A DNA stretch of 64,000 nucleotides. Source: CAMEON01 sp964463245. GTDB taxonomy: Bacteria; Bacillota; Clostridia; Oscillospirales; CAG-272. Below, piece after piece: positions 42,442-51,488 of this stretch. A program made the position numbers and the translations under genes. The DNA lies in NCBI GenBank assembly GCA_964463245.1, contig CAYXBU010000002.1, forward strand, positions 1-64,000, given 5' to 3'. Each line of letters starts with the position of its first letter. Position 1 is the first letter of the stretch. The notes under the pieces were generated by a model, which was not told the DNA's origin, did no database searches, and saw nothing but the letters and a program-made list of their open reading frames with translations.

Positions 42442-44295
42442 GTGTCGGATAAGGAACGAGACGAGGAGCTGAGCCGGCGGGAGCGCGAGCTGGATGATTT
42501 CTGGGAGCTTGGCGAGCTGGTGCGGAGCCTTGCAGATGCCATGGGGCGACGGACACCGACGCCTCGGCGGGAGACCCCCGAGGGGGTGGAGATCGAGCTG
42601 ACGGCCAGGCAGACCCCGCCCGCAGGGCAGGGAGCAGGATCGCGACCGGTGCAGGATGCCCCCCTCTCCCCCCGCCCGACCCCGGCAGGCAGGGGGGATG
42701 CCGCCGCCGATCAGCTGGGCAAGCCGCACTATGTCCCCCCTCACAAGGCCGAGCCGGAGCGAACCCCCGCGTTCTCCTACGAGGCGGACGGCCTCTTGAT
42801 CCATCGGGTCGAGGTATATGAGTGGAGATCGGATTACCGATACTTCAACCAGTTCATTCAGGATGCCGCCGACTATGCCGCTCGCACGCCCCCCGATACA
42901 AAGCCAAAGCGGGAGTCGTTCTTTTCTTACTTTCCCCAGTACGCCCAGCTGAATCGGCGACAGGCGATGTGGTACCTCTGGTGGCGGGAGCAGGTGCGAA
43001 ACGGCAGTTTCCCCGACACGGATTATGCGTATATCCTGCTCTACATCTTCGAGCTGATCAATCTGCCTCCGTCGGATCGAACGGCCGCGCAGACCACGGC
43101 TCGCAGGCTGGCGGAGGTCTGGATGACCTACCGCAGACGCGCCCCCCAGCTGGATCACTATATGTGCGAGTGGCTGTGCGACTTTTGCCTGATCCACGGT
43201 CTGCCCGTGCCGGGAGACATCTTGGCTCCTGCGCTGGATGACATCGTGAAGATCAGCAGCCTGAAGGAGTTTTACCTGTCCGCCGCCATCATCGGCGGTG
43301 AGCAAGATACCGCCGGTGCCCGCATCCTCCTGCGGCACTGCTGTCAGTACGACTACCACAAGAGCAAGTTTGCGGGTGGAGAGCACGCCGCCCTGTTCGA
43401 CCGCATCATCCCGGGCGCGGTAGCGCACGCCATGCCCCTCCTTTTGGGGCGAGCGGGACAGCCCCCGCTTGTTACCATGCAGGACTCCACCGTGACCCGC
43501 GATGCCTATACGGGTGCCCTTTGCGCCTATCAGAATAAACGCCGTATCACGGTCTCCTACACCTCCTTCTCCCGCTCCCATGATCTCCGCTTCCTGATCG
43601 GGGACATGGTCAAGCATATCGAGAACCGCTTACGCAAGTATATCGGGGTGCGCTCCCGCCTGTCCACCATGGCACTGCCGACGGCTGTGCGGGATGCACT
43701 GGATGCCTACCTTGACCCCCTGCTCCCGGAGGCGATGGCAACGCCGCCCCCGAAAAAGCAGTCGCCCCGTGCGGCGTGGGAGTCCCTGTATGACCTTCCC
43801 TCCAAGCCTGTCTCCTCGGAGGATGCCGCCCGCATCGAGGCGGATTCCTGGGAGACCACCCGCATCCTGACCGAGGCGTTCGGCGGCAAGGATGGTGCGG
43901 AGGAGTTGCCGCCCGTCGAGGTCGATGCTGAATCAGCACCGCCCCCGCCCGATGCGACAGCCGTGTCGGACGGAGAAAGTCCGTCTGAGCCGCAGAACGC
44001 CGAGGAGGAGACCTCGGGCGGCATGGCGGCAGAGCTGGTCGCCTTCTTACGGCTGGCACTGGCGGGGGATGCCGTCGGTCAGCGAGAGCTGGCAGGACGG
44101 TCGCACACCCTGCCGGATGCTCTGGCTGACCGCATAAACGAGTGGGCGGTCGGCAGTGAGATCGGGGATGTGATCTTAGAGGACACGGGGGAGGGATATG
44201 CCGTGATCGAGGATTATGTGACCGATGTGGAGAACATACTCCTCTCTGCTGACACAAGACAGAATTCGGATCGGAAAGGATATGCCTATGAGTAA
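42442..44295 (+). CDS. sngA: TerB-N/TerB-C domain protein (SngA-like), 617 aa
   Basis: The GTG at 42442, eight bases after GGGGAGG, is preferred to the ATG at 42418, which would leave almost no leader. Residues 1-30 are a charged helix and 30-110 a Pro-rich linker. The TerB-N domain spans about 110-310 (SYFPQYAQLNRRQAMWYLWW, then YAYILLYIFELINL). A TerB-C-like region follows, with a Pro/Glu-rich insert at about 470-530. TerB-N/TerB-C proteins accompany helicases and ATPases in predicted DNA-processing and stress systems. With the next genes it matches the anti-phage system Shango in my recollection. The stop overlaps the ATPase start by 8 bases. Confidence 0.8.
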   Translation: MSDKERDEELSRRERELDDFWELGELVRSLADAMGRRTPTPRRETPEGVEIELTARQTPPAGQGAGSRPVQDAPLSPRPTPAGRGDAAADQLGKPHYVPPHKAEPERTPAFSYEADGLLIHRVEVYEWRSDYRYFNQFIQDAADYAARTPPDTKPKRESFFSYFPQYAQLNRRQAMWYLWWREQVRNGSFPDTDYAYILLYIFELINLPPSDRTAAQTTARRLAEVWMTYRRRAPQLDHYMCEWLCDFCLIHGLPVPGDILAPALDDIVKISSLKEFYLSAAIIGGEQDTAGARILLRHCCQYDYHKSKFAGGEHAALFDRIIPGAVAHAMPLLLGRAGQPPLVTMQDSTVTRDAYTGALCAYQNKRRITVSYTSFSRSHDLRFLIGDMVKHIENRLRKYIGVRSRLSTMALPTAVRDALDAYLDPLLPEAMATPPPKKQSPRAAWESLYDLPSKPVSSEDAARIEADSWETTRILTEAFGGKDGAEELPPVEVDAESAPPPPDATAVSDGESPSEPQNAEEETSGGMAAELVAFLRLALAGDAVGQRELAGRSHTLPDALADRINEWAVGSEIGDVILEDTGEGYAVIEDYVTDVENILLSADTRQNSDRKGYAYE

Positions 44296-45682
44296 AACAA
44301 GTGAGATCAAGGTTCCCCGCCGCATTCTCGGCTCGCTGTTGTCCTCGGTCTCGGCCGGGGTCGTGCCCCGCGCAGGGGCACCCTATATCGCCATCGGGCG
44401 GGCGGACGAGATAGCCGCGCTCCTGTCCGATCTGGAGCAGATCGGGGAGGGCGGCGGCTCCATGCGCTTCCTGGTCGGTCGCTACGGAAGCGGCAAGAGT
44501 TTCCTCATCCAACTCATTCGCGGCTACGCGCTGGAGCGGGATTTCCTGACCGCCGATGCCGACCTCTCCCCTGAGCGGCGGCTGTATGGCTCGGGCGGCT
44601 CGGGCGTGGCGACCTACCGCGAGTTGATGAAGAATCTGGCCTCCAAGGCCTCCCCCGACGGCGGTGCACTCCCCCGCATAATCGCTCGCTGGATCGGCCA
44701 GTTGCAGGATGAGCTGATCCGTGAAGGGGTGTCCCCGGATGCCCCCGACTTTACCGAGCGGCTCAGCGGCAAGGTCTCGGCTGTCATGCGGGAGCTGGAG
44801 TTTTTGGTGGGAGGATTTGATTTTTCGCGCGTGGTCACCGCCTACTACCGCGCCTACCTTTCGGACTCCCCTGAGGCACAGAGCCGCATGAGTGCCTGCC
44901 TGCGCTGGTTGCGTGGGGAGTACACCACCAAGACCGAGGCGCGCGGGGAGCTGGGCTTTCCTGTCTCGGTCATCATCGATGACGACAACTGGTATGATTT
45001 TCTCAAGCTCTGGGCGGCTCTTTCCCGCCGTATCGGCTACCGTGGCCTGATGATATTCATCGACGAGTGCGTCAACCTCTACAAGATCACCCATCGCGTC
45101 AGCCGCGAGAACAACTACGAAAAGATCCTGTCCATGTTCAACGACACCCTGCAAGGGCGCGCACCCGGGCTGGGCATCGTCTTCGGCGGGACACCGCAGT
45201 TTCTGGAGGACACCCGCCGTGGGCTGTTCAGCTACGAGGCTCTGCGCTCCCGCCTGTGCGACAGCCGCTTTGCGCTGGAGGGCTTCAAGAACCTGATCGG
45301 TCCTGTCATCCGCTTGAAGCGGCTGGCGGACGATGAGCTGTTGGCACTGGTGCGGCGGGTGACCGTCCTGTATGCACAGTACTACAACTGGACACCCCGC
45401 ATCACCGCCGAGGAGCAGGTCGCCTTCCTGAATATCTGCTTATCGCGGGCGGGGGCGGACAGCATGATCACCCCGCGTGAGATGTTGCGGGATTATATGA
45501 CCCTGCTCAATATCCTCATGCAGAACCCGCAGGCCACCTATGCGGATGTGGTCGGCACGGCCGTGACCTTGAAGACCGATGCCGCCGATCCGGAGGATGC
45601 GTGGGAGCCGACCGCCGCCGAGACCGCGACACCCCGAGCCGAGGGGAAGACGAGCTTTGATCTCAACGATCTGGATTTTTGA
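44288..45682 (+). CDS. sngB: P-loop ATPase, DUF2791/BrxD-like (SngB-like), 464 aa
   Basis: The ATG at 44288 lies seven bases after AAAGGA; an earlier ATG at 44282 is too close to it. Walker A GRYGSGKS is at 64-71 and Walker B LMIFIDE at 254-260 (Asp259-Glu260). The FGGTPQFLEDTRRGLFSYEALRSRL stretch near 305-330 is characteristic of the DUF2791/BREX-ATP-binding family. These ATPases pair with Lhr-like helicases in defence systems. No other BREX genes (PglZ, BrxC, BrxA, BrxB) are seen here. The protein has an acidic, Thr-rich C-terminal tail. Confidence 0.82.
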   Translation: MSKTSEIKVPRRILGSLLSSVSAGVVPRAGAPYIAIGRADEIAALLSDLEQIGEGGGSMRFLVGRYGSGKSFLIQLIRGYALERDFLTADADLSPERRLYGSGGSGVATYRELMKNLASKASPDGGALPRIIARWIGQLQDELIREGVSPDAPDFTERLSGKVSAVMRELEFLVGGFDFSRVVTAYYRAYLSDSPEAQSRMSACLRWLRGEYTTKTEARGELGFPVSVIIDDDNWYDFLKLWAALSRRIGYRGLMIFIDECVNLYKITHRVSRENNYEKILSMFNDTLQGRAPGLGIVFGGTPQFLEDTRRGLFSYEALRSRLCDSRFALEGFKNLIGPVIRLKRLADDELLALVRRVTVLYAQYYNWTPRITAEEQVAFLNICLSRAGADSMITPREMLRDYMTLLNILMQNPQATYADVVGTAVTLKTDAADPEDAWEPTAAETATPRAEGKTSFDLNDLDF

Positions 45683-45700
45683 TCCGAAAGGAATATCAAC

Positions 45701-47014
45701 ATGATACGCATTGATTTTTCGGATATTGGTGCCGCGATAAAGCCTTTGCACGGGGTAGGACAACCGCCGCTCCTTGGAAACGACTGCGATATGTTCCACT
45801 ACCTGTCCGAGGCCGGCATCCCCTTTTCCCGTTTGCACGATGTGGGCGGGTACTTCGGCGGCGGTCGGTTCGTGGATATTCCCAACCTCTTTCCCAATGC
45901 GGAGGCCGATCCTGCCGACCCCGCCTCCTATGACTTCGCCTTTACCGATCTTCTGATCCGAGGGCTGGTGGAGAGCGGCACCGAGCCGTTCTTCCGCCTG
46001 GGTGTGAGCATCGAGAACGAGTGCCGCATTCAGGCGCGGCGCATCCATCCGCCCCGCGACCCGCTGGCGTGGGCGCGGGTGTGCGAGGGGGTGATCCGCC
46101 ACTACACGGAGGGCTGGGCGGACGGCTTTACCTATCCCATTCGCTACTGGGAGATATGGAACGAGCCCGATAACGACCCGAACCCGCAGGACAACCCCAT
46201 GTGGCAGGGAAGTGCCGAGGCCTTCTACGAGCTGTACGGCGTGGTCTCGACCTACCTCAAGGCGCGGTTCCCGCAGCTCAAGATCGGCGGCTACGGCTCC
46301 TGCGGCTTCTACGGCATCACGGGCGGGGACGTCCCCACCTATGCCGCCGCAAGCCCCCGCTTTGAGTACTTCCGTACCTTCTTTGACGGCTTCTTGGACT
46401 ATGTCAAGACCCACGGCTGTCCGTTGGATTTCTTCTCCTGGCACAGCTATGAGTCGGTGGAGACGACGGGGCACTTCGCCGCCTATGCGCGGCGGCGGTT
46501 GGATGCTGAGGGCTTTACTCATACCGAGACCACCTGCAATGAGTGGAACTGCCGCCCCGACCTGCGGGGCAGCATGACCCACGCTGCCCTCACGGCGGCC
46601 ATGTTCACCGAGCTGCAACACGCCCCCGTGGACAGTGCCATGTTCTACGACGGACGGTGCGGGGTCAGTATGTACAGCGGACTGTTCGACCCGCGCACTC
46701 AGACCCCGTTCCCCGCCTACTACGCTTTCCTTGCCTACAATGTCCTGTATCGGCTGGGGCAGGAGGTCGCCGTGTATCTGGACGGCGCATCCGAGCCTGA
46801 CCGCCCCTGCTTCCCCTATGTGCTGGCGGCACGGGACGGGGAGCGGGGAGCCGTTCTGATCAGCAACCCCTCGGAGGTGGTCTTGCCGCTGGAGCTGTAC
46901 GCAGACGGTCGGCTCACCTCCTGCCGTCTCTTGATCGAGGAAGGCCTTGCCGAGGCCACCCTCCCCCGAACGCTCTGCCCGGGCAGTGTCCTGCTGGCGG
47001 AGTACGCCCTGTGA
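45701..47014 (+). CDS. Cytoplasmic GH39-like glycoside hydrolase inside the defence operon, 437 aa
   Basis: This is a clan GH-A TIM barrel most like GH39 beta-xylosidases. The proposed acid/base is Glu155 in WEIWNEPDN, the proposed nucleophile Glu281 in TTCNEWNC, and His248 in FSWHSYE also fits the clan. A C-terminal beta domain follows the barrel from about residue 345. There is no signal peptide. It begins 18 bases after the ATPase stop with GAAAGGA, and its TGA overlaps the helicase GTG start (GTGA), so it is built into the operon. Base composition resembles its neighbours. A substrate cannot be named. Either it is an unrelated passenger or it contributes to the system. Confidence 0.85.
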   Translation: MIRIDFSDIGAAIKPLHGVGQPPLLGNDCDMFHYLSEAGIPFSRLHDVGGYFGGGRFVDIPNLFPNAEADPADPASYDFAFTDLLIRGLVESGTEPFFRLGVSIENECRIQARRIHPPRDPLAWARVCEGVIRHYTEGWADGFTYPIRYWEIWNEPDNDPNPQDNPMWQGSAEAFYELYGVVSTYLKARFPQLKIGGYGSCGFYGITGGDVPTYAAASPRFEYFRTFFDGFLDYVKTHGCPLDFFSWHSYESVETTGHFAAYARRRLDAEGFTHTETTCNEWNCRPDLRGSMTHAALTAAMFTELQHAPVDSAMFYDGRCGVSMYSGLFDPRTQTPFPAYYAFLAYNVLYRLGQEVAVYLDGASEPDRPCFPYVLAARDGERGAVLISNPSEVVLPLELYADGRLTSCRLLIEEGLAEATLPRTLCPGSVLLAEYAL

Positions 47015-49368
47015 GCGCGGGCGGACAGTCCGGTCTCGGCGACCGGATATTCGAGCGGTTTCCCGAGTTCGTGCGGGAGTACATCTACGCCCACGGCTGG
47101 GAGTCCCTGCGGGCAGTGCAGGTCGCGGCGGCCGAGACCCTGTTCTTGACCGATCACCATCTGCTCCTGACCTCCTCCACCGCCAGCGGCAAGACCGAGG
47201 CCGCCTTCTTTCCCATTCTGTCCTCGCTGTATGAGGCTCCGCCGCGCTCGGTCGGTGCCCTGTACATCGCGCCCCTGAAGAGCCTGATCAATGATCAGTT
47301 CTCCCGCTTGGACGAGCTGTTGGATATGAGCGGCATCCCGGCCACGCGCTGGCACGGCGACGTCGCCATGTCCCATAAGAAACGCCTGCTGGATCGCCCG
47401 TCGGGCATCCTGCAGATCACGCCGGAGTCGCTGGAGGCCATGCTCATCAATCGCTCCAACGATATCCTGCGACTGTTCGGAGACCTGCGGTTCGTGGTCA
47501 TCGACGAGATACACACCCTGACCGGCACCGACCGAGGCAACCAGATCATCTGCCAGTTGGCGCGGCTGGGTCACCTCATCGGTCGGGAGCCGCGCCGCGT
47601 GGGGCTGTCGGCGACCATCGGTGACCCGGCTCTGGCGGCCGCGTGGCTGGCGGGGGGCACCAACACCCCGGTGGACATTCCGCAATTCGCGGAAGGGCGG
47701 ATACGCTGGCGGCTGGGGTTGGAGCACTTCTACATCCAGAACACGGGGGAGGATCAGAGCCATGACCCCTGCGACGGCGAGACCTCCTGCTCCGAGGAGG
47801 ATCCGCCGACCGACCTGCCCGAGCGGTTGGCACAGGCTACCGCCAATGCCATCGCCGATGCTATGGCGCAGGCCGCCGAGGAGCGAGCCAAGCCCTCTCG
47901 GCTGGATGCGGGGTACGAGTATATGTACGACTGTGTCAAGAGCAAGAAGTCGCTGGTCTTTGCCAACTCCCGCGAGGAGACCGAGTACCTCTGCGCCACC
48001 CTGCGGCAGATCGCACGGGAACGCTCTGAGCCGGATGTGTTCCTCATCCACCACGGCAACCTTTCGGCCTCCATCCGTGAGGAAGCCGAGGCCAAGATGA
48101 AGGACGAGGAGCAGTTCGCTGTCACCTGCGCGACCGTCACCATGGAGCTGGGTATCGACATCGGACGGCTGGAGAGGGTTCTGCAGAGTCAGGCTCCCAA
48201 TTCCGTCACGGGCTTCCTGCAACGGCTGGGGCGATCGGGACGGCGGGGAGAGCCGCCCGAGATGATGATGGTCTTCCGCGAGGAGGATCCTCTGCCCAAT
48301 ACACCCTTGCCCCAACTCATCCCGTGGGAACTGTTGCGCGGGATCGCCATCATTCAGCTGTATATCGAGGAGCGGTTCATCGAGCCGCCCTCCCGCCGCC
48401 GTATGCCCATGAGCCTCTTGTTCCACCAGACCCTGAGTATGCTGGCATCGGCCGGGGAGCTGACCCCGCGCCGGCTGTCCGAGCGGGTGCTGTCCCTCCC
48501 GCCCTTTGCCGAGGTCACGAAGGAGGACTATCGCACCCTGCTGGTCTCCATGATCGAGAAGGATTTCCTGCAAATGACCGAGGAAAAGGGCTTGATCGTG
48601 GGCTTGGCGGGGGAGCGACTGCTCAAATCCTTTAAGTTCTACGCGGTCTTCAAGGACTCCGAGGATTTCACCGTCCGCGCCGGCTCCGACGAGATCGGCA
48701 CCATCACCACGCCGCCCCCTGTCGGCGACCGCTTTGCCCTGGCGGGGCGTGTCTGGGAGGTGGAGGAGCTGGATGTCCAGCGCAAGCTGATCTATGTCAA
48801 GGCGGTGGACGGCAAGATGGAGGTCTCCTGGCCGGGCGACTTCGGCGAGATACACACCCGTATCCTTCAGCGGATGCGCCGGGTTTTGGAGGAGGATACC
48901 GTGTACCCTTACCTCAAGCCCAACGCCGCACACCGCCTGGAGGTGGCACGGCACGTCGCCCGCAACACCGGCATGGTGGGAAAGGGAAGTCACTCCCTTC
49001 TGTCGCTGGGGGGCTACACTTGGTGCCTGTTCCCGTGGCTGGGAACCCGCTCCTTCCGCACCCTGCGGAAGTTCATCCAACAGCGGGGCGGGGAATTTCG
49101 GATCAGCAATCTGGAGTTTGAAGGCTGCTACTATATGACCTTCCGCATGGAGCGCGGCCGTGACTACGACCTGCTCTCACGGCTGGATCAGATCGCCTCG
49201 CATGAGGGGATCGACTGCGAGTCGCTGGTGTCCACCGGTGAGACTCCGCTGTTTGAAAAGTACGACGAGCACATTCCCGCACCGCTTCTGCGGCGCGCCT
49301 ACGCCGCCGACCGACTTCGGGCGGATGAGGTGATCGACCGTCTGCGGGAGATCATGGAAGAGTATTGA
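47011..49368 (+). CDS. sngC: Lhr-like DEAD/DEAH-box helicase (SngC-like), 785 aa
   Basis: Start is a GTG overlapping the previous stop by 4 bases. SF2 helicase motifs: motif I STASGKT (56-62), motif II DEIH (165-168), motif III SAT (200-202), a VFANSREETEYL strand opening RecA domain 2, and motif VI QRLGRSGRRG. A winged-helix/Lhr-type C-terminal region follows (about 500-785). It should translocate on DNA using ATP. It is the third core component of the TerB/ATPase/helicase set. No nuclease domain is visible in it, so the effector activity of the system is unclear. Confidence 0.85.
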   Translation: MSAGGQSGLGDRIFERFPEFVREYIYAHGWESLRAVQVAAAETLFLTDHHLLLTSSTASGKTEAAFFPILSSLYEAPPRSVGALYIAPLKSLINDQFSRLDELLDMSGIPATRWHGDVAMSHKKRLLDRPSGILQITPESLEAMLINRSNDILRLFGDLRFVVIDEIHTLTGTDRGNQIICQLARLGHLIGREPRRVGLSATIGDPALAAAWLAGGTNTPVDIPQFAEGRIRWRLGLEHFYIQNTGEDQSHDPCDGETSCSEEDPPTDLPERLAQATANAIADAMAQAAEERAKPSRLDAGYEYMYDCVKSKKSLVFANSREETEYLCATLRQIARERSEPDVFLIHHGNLSASIREEAEAKMKDEEQFAVTCATVTMELGIDIGRLERVLQSQAPNSVTGFLQRLGRSGRRGEPPEMMMVFREEDPLPNTPLPQLIPWELLRGIAIIQLYIEERFIEPPSRRRMPMSLLFHQTLSMLASAGELTPRRLSERVLSLPPFAEVTKEDYRTLLVSMIEKDFLQMTEEKGLIVGLAGERLLKSFKFYAVFKDSEDFTVRAGSDEIGTITTPPPVGDRFALAGRVWEVEELDVQRKLIYVKAVDGKMEVSWPGDFGEIHTRILQRMRRVLEEDTVYPYLKPNAAHRLEVARHVARNTGMVGKGSHSLLSLGGYTWCLFPWLGTRSFRTLRKFIQQRGGEFRISNLEFEGCYYMTFRMERGRDYDLLSRLDQIASHEGIDCESLVSTGETPLFEKYDEHIPAPLLRRAYAADRLRADEVIDRLREIMEEY

Positions 49369-49389
49369 TGTGTAAAGGGAGATTTTGAT

Positions 49390-51180
49390 ATGGATATCAA
49401 CGACATATTCGCACTTTTGGGTGGCCTTGCCCTGTTCCTGTTCGGCATGAATACCATGAGCCACGCGCTGGAACGCTTCGCCGGCAACCAGATGAAGACC
49501 GTCTTCAGCAAACTGACCTCGAACAAATTCAAGGGCTTTGCTCTGGGTCTGATCGTAACGGCTATCATCCAGTCCTCCTCGGCAACCACCGTCATGGTGG
49601 TCGGCTTTGTCAACTCGGGGCTGATGACATTGGCGCAATCCATCGGCATCATCATGGGTGCCAACGTCGGCGCGGCGGTCACGCCTCTGCTCCTGTCCCT
49701 CTCTTTCGTCAGCGGCGAGAGTCTGGACGTGGTGGCACTGCTCTCGGCGGTGCTGGGTGTGGTCGGTGTTCTGGAGTGCTGTTTCCTGAACGGGAGCAGC
49801 CGCCGTAAGAACCTCGGCTTCATCATGATCGGCTTTGCCGTCCTCATGTACGGCATGGAGATCATGTCCGGCTCTATGGATGGATTGAAGGAGAGCCAGC
49901 AGTTCACGCAGATACTGACCATGTTCCAGAATCCCTTCATGGGCGTCCTCTTGGGAACCGTCATCACCGCCATCATCCAGTCCTCGGGTGCCTCCATCGG
50001 TATCCTGCAGGCACTGGCGGCGACCGGCTCGGTCAGCCACGCTATGGCCATCCCGATCCTGATGGGTCAGAATATCGGCACCTGCATCAGCGCGCTCTTG
50101 GCCTCCATCGGTGCTTCCAAGAATGGTAAGCGAGCCGCCGTCATGCACACCGCCTTTAACGTGGTCAGTATGCTGGTGGTGGGCGCGGGCTACTGTGTCG
50201 TCTACTACTTCTTCAATCAGGGTGTGATCTCGGACTTCCTGGGTGGCTCTGCGACCGCACTGGACATCGCCGTGATCAACATCATCTACAAGATCATCTC
50301 TGTGATCCTGCTGATGCCGGTCTCGGCTATTTTCGAGAAGATCTCCTGCCTCATCGTGCGGGACGGCAAGCAGTACAGCGAGACCGAGATGCTGGACGAG
50401 CGTCTCCTGTCCAACGCCGCCGTGGCTGTCCAGCGGGCGGATGACGTCATCGGTACCATGGCGGGGGTCTCCTTTGAGTCCACCAAGATGGCTCTGCGCC
50501 TTCTGGAGCACTACGACCGAAAGCAGGTCGCCACCATCGAGCAGATGGAGGGCGAGGTGGATAAGTTCGAGGACGAGCTCGGCTCCTATCTGGTCAAGCT
50601 GAGCGCACAGGAGCTGTCCACGCAGGACGCGCAGGAGGTCACCAAACTCTTGCACGTTCTGAGCGACATCGAGCGTATCTCCGACCACGCGGTCAGTATC
50701 GCCGCCTCGGCGACCGAGATGGAGGAAAAGAAGCTTACTTTCTCGGCTGAGGCAAAGGCGGAACTGACCATCATGACCCAGGCACTGAGCGAGATCTTGG
50801 ATCTGACCACCAAGGCGCTCCTGTACCGCGACATGAAAGCGGCCAGCCATGTAGAGCCGCTGGAGGAGGTCATCGACCACCTGCGGGATGTCATCAAGAA
50901 CAACCACATACAACGGTTGCAGTCCTCCCGCTGCACCATCGAGCTGGGCTTCGTGCTGTCCGACCTCTTGACGACGCTGGAGCGTATCTCGGATCACTGC
51001 TCCAATATCGCCGGTTGTATCATCGAGGTCACCCACAACGCACTTGACTTGCATGAATATCTGGGTCAGGTCAAGAAGAGCGGGGAGGACTACGACGCAT
51101 ACTATGCCATGTACCTCAACCGCTACCACCTCCCCTCGGCGCAGGAGGCCGAGGAGACAGACAGCGCGATCGTACACTGA
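49390..51180 (+). CDS. Na/Pi cotransporter family protein with PhoU-like C terminus, 596 aa
   Basis: Eight to ten membrane segments occupy residues 1-330 and contain the paired transport motifs QSSSATT (61-67) and QSSGAS (about 197-202). The C-terminal 250 residues are a PhoU-like helical domain (SDIERISDHAVSIA and LERISDHCSNIAG). It should import phosphate with sodium, or export it as YjbB does. It starts 21 bases after the helicase gene with AAAGGGAG and no terminator between, so it may be cotranscribed with the defence-like operon. Confidence 0.92.
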   Translation: MDINDIFALLGGLALFLFGMNTMSHALERFAGNQMKTVFSKLTSNKFKGFALGLIVTAIIQSSSATTVMVVGFVNSGLMTLAQSIGIIMGANVGAAVTPLLLSLSFVSGESLDVVALLSAVLGVVGVLECCFLNGSSRRKNLGFIMIGFAVLMYGMEIMSGSMDGLKESQQFTQILTMFQNPFMGVLLGTVITAIIQSSGASIGILQALAATGSVSHAMAIPILMGQNIGTCISALLASIGASKNGKRAAVMHTAFNVVSMLVVGAGYCVVYYFFNQGVISDFLGGSATALDIAVINIIYKIISVILLMPVSAIFEKISCLIVRDGKQYSETEMLDERLLSNAAVAVQRADDVIGTMAGVSFESTKMALRLLEHYDRKQVATIEQMEGEVDKFEDELGSYLVKLSAQELSTQDAQEVTKLLHVLSDIERISDHAVSIAASATEMEEKKLTFSAEAKAELTIMTQALSEILDLTTKALLYRDMKAASHVEPLEEVIDHLRDVIKNNHIQRLQSSRCTIELGFVLSDLLTTLERISDHCSNIAGCIIEVTHNALDLHEYLGQVKKSGEDYDAYYAMYLNRYHLPSAQEAEETDSAIVH

Positions 51181-51194
51181 TACAGGAGACGGAT

Positions 51195-51452
51195 ATGAAA
51201 CAGACAAATTGGAAATTGACGGGGAGTGACGGAAGCGAGCATACTCTATCCGTCTCCTTCTCCCGCATCAAGGGGAAGGTGTCCGTCACGCTGGACGGGG
51301 AGGACTTTTCTCTGCCGGCGGGATTTTTGGGGCTGACCGTCGCACGGCGGGAGATGCTCCTGGTAGGGGAGGATAAGGCTCTCCTCGTGCTGGACAAGGC
51401 CGGGAATGCCACCCTGACCGTGGAGGGAAAACAGGTCGAACCCGAGGCGTAA
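51195..51452 (+). CDS. Small beta-rich hypothetical protein, 85 aa
   Basis: The start follows CAGGAGA. The predicted alternating strands (LSVSFSRIKGKVSVTLDGE, KALLVLDKAGNATLTVEG) suggest a small beta barrel or sandwich. There is no signal peptide or Cys. It sits 14 bases after the transporter and 36 before dnaE. No family is recognised. Confidence 0.6.
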   Translation: MKQTNWKLTGSDGSEHTLSVSFSRIKGKVSVTLDGEDFSLPAGFLGLTVARREMLLVGEDKALLVLDKAGNATLTVEGKQVEPEA

Positions 51453-51488
51453 GAGCCTCTGCGAGGAAGTAGGAAAGGAGTTTACGCC

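Noticed and set aside
44288..49368. Complete BREX system
   Set aside because: BrxD-like and Lhr-like proteins are present, but PglZ, BrxC, BrxA, BrxB and a methyltransferase are absent. The TerB-N partner fits Shango better.
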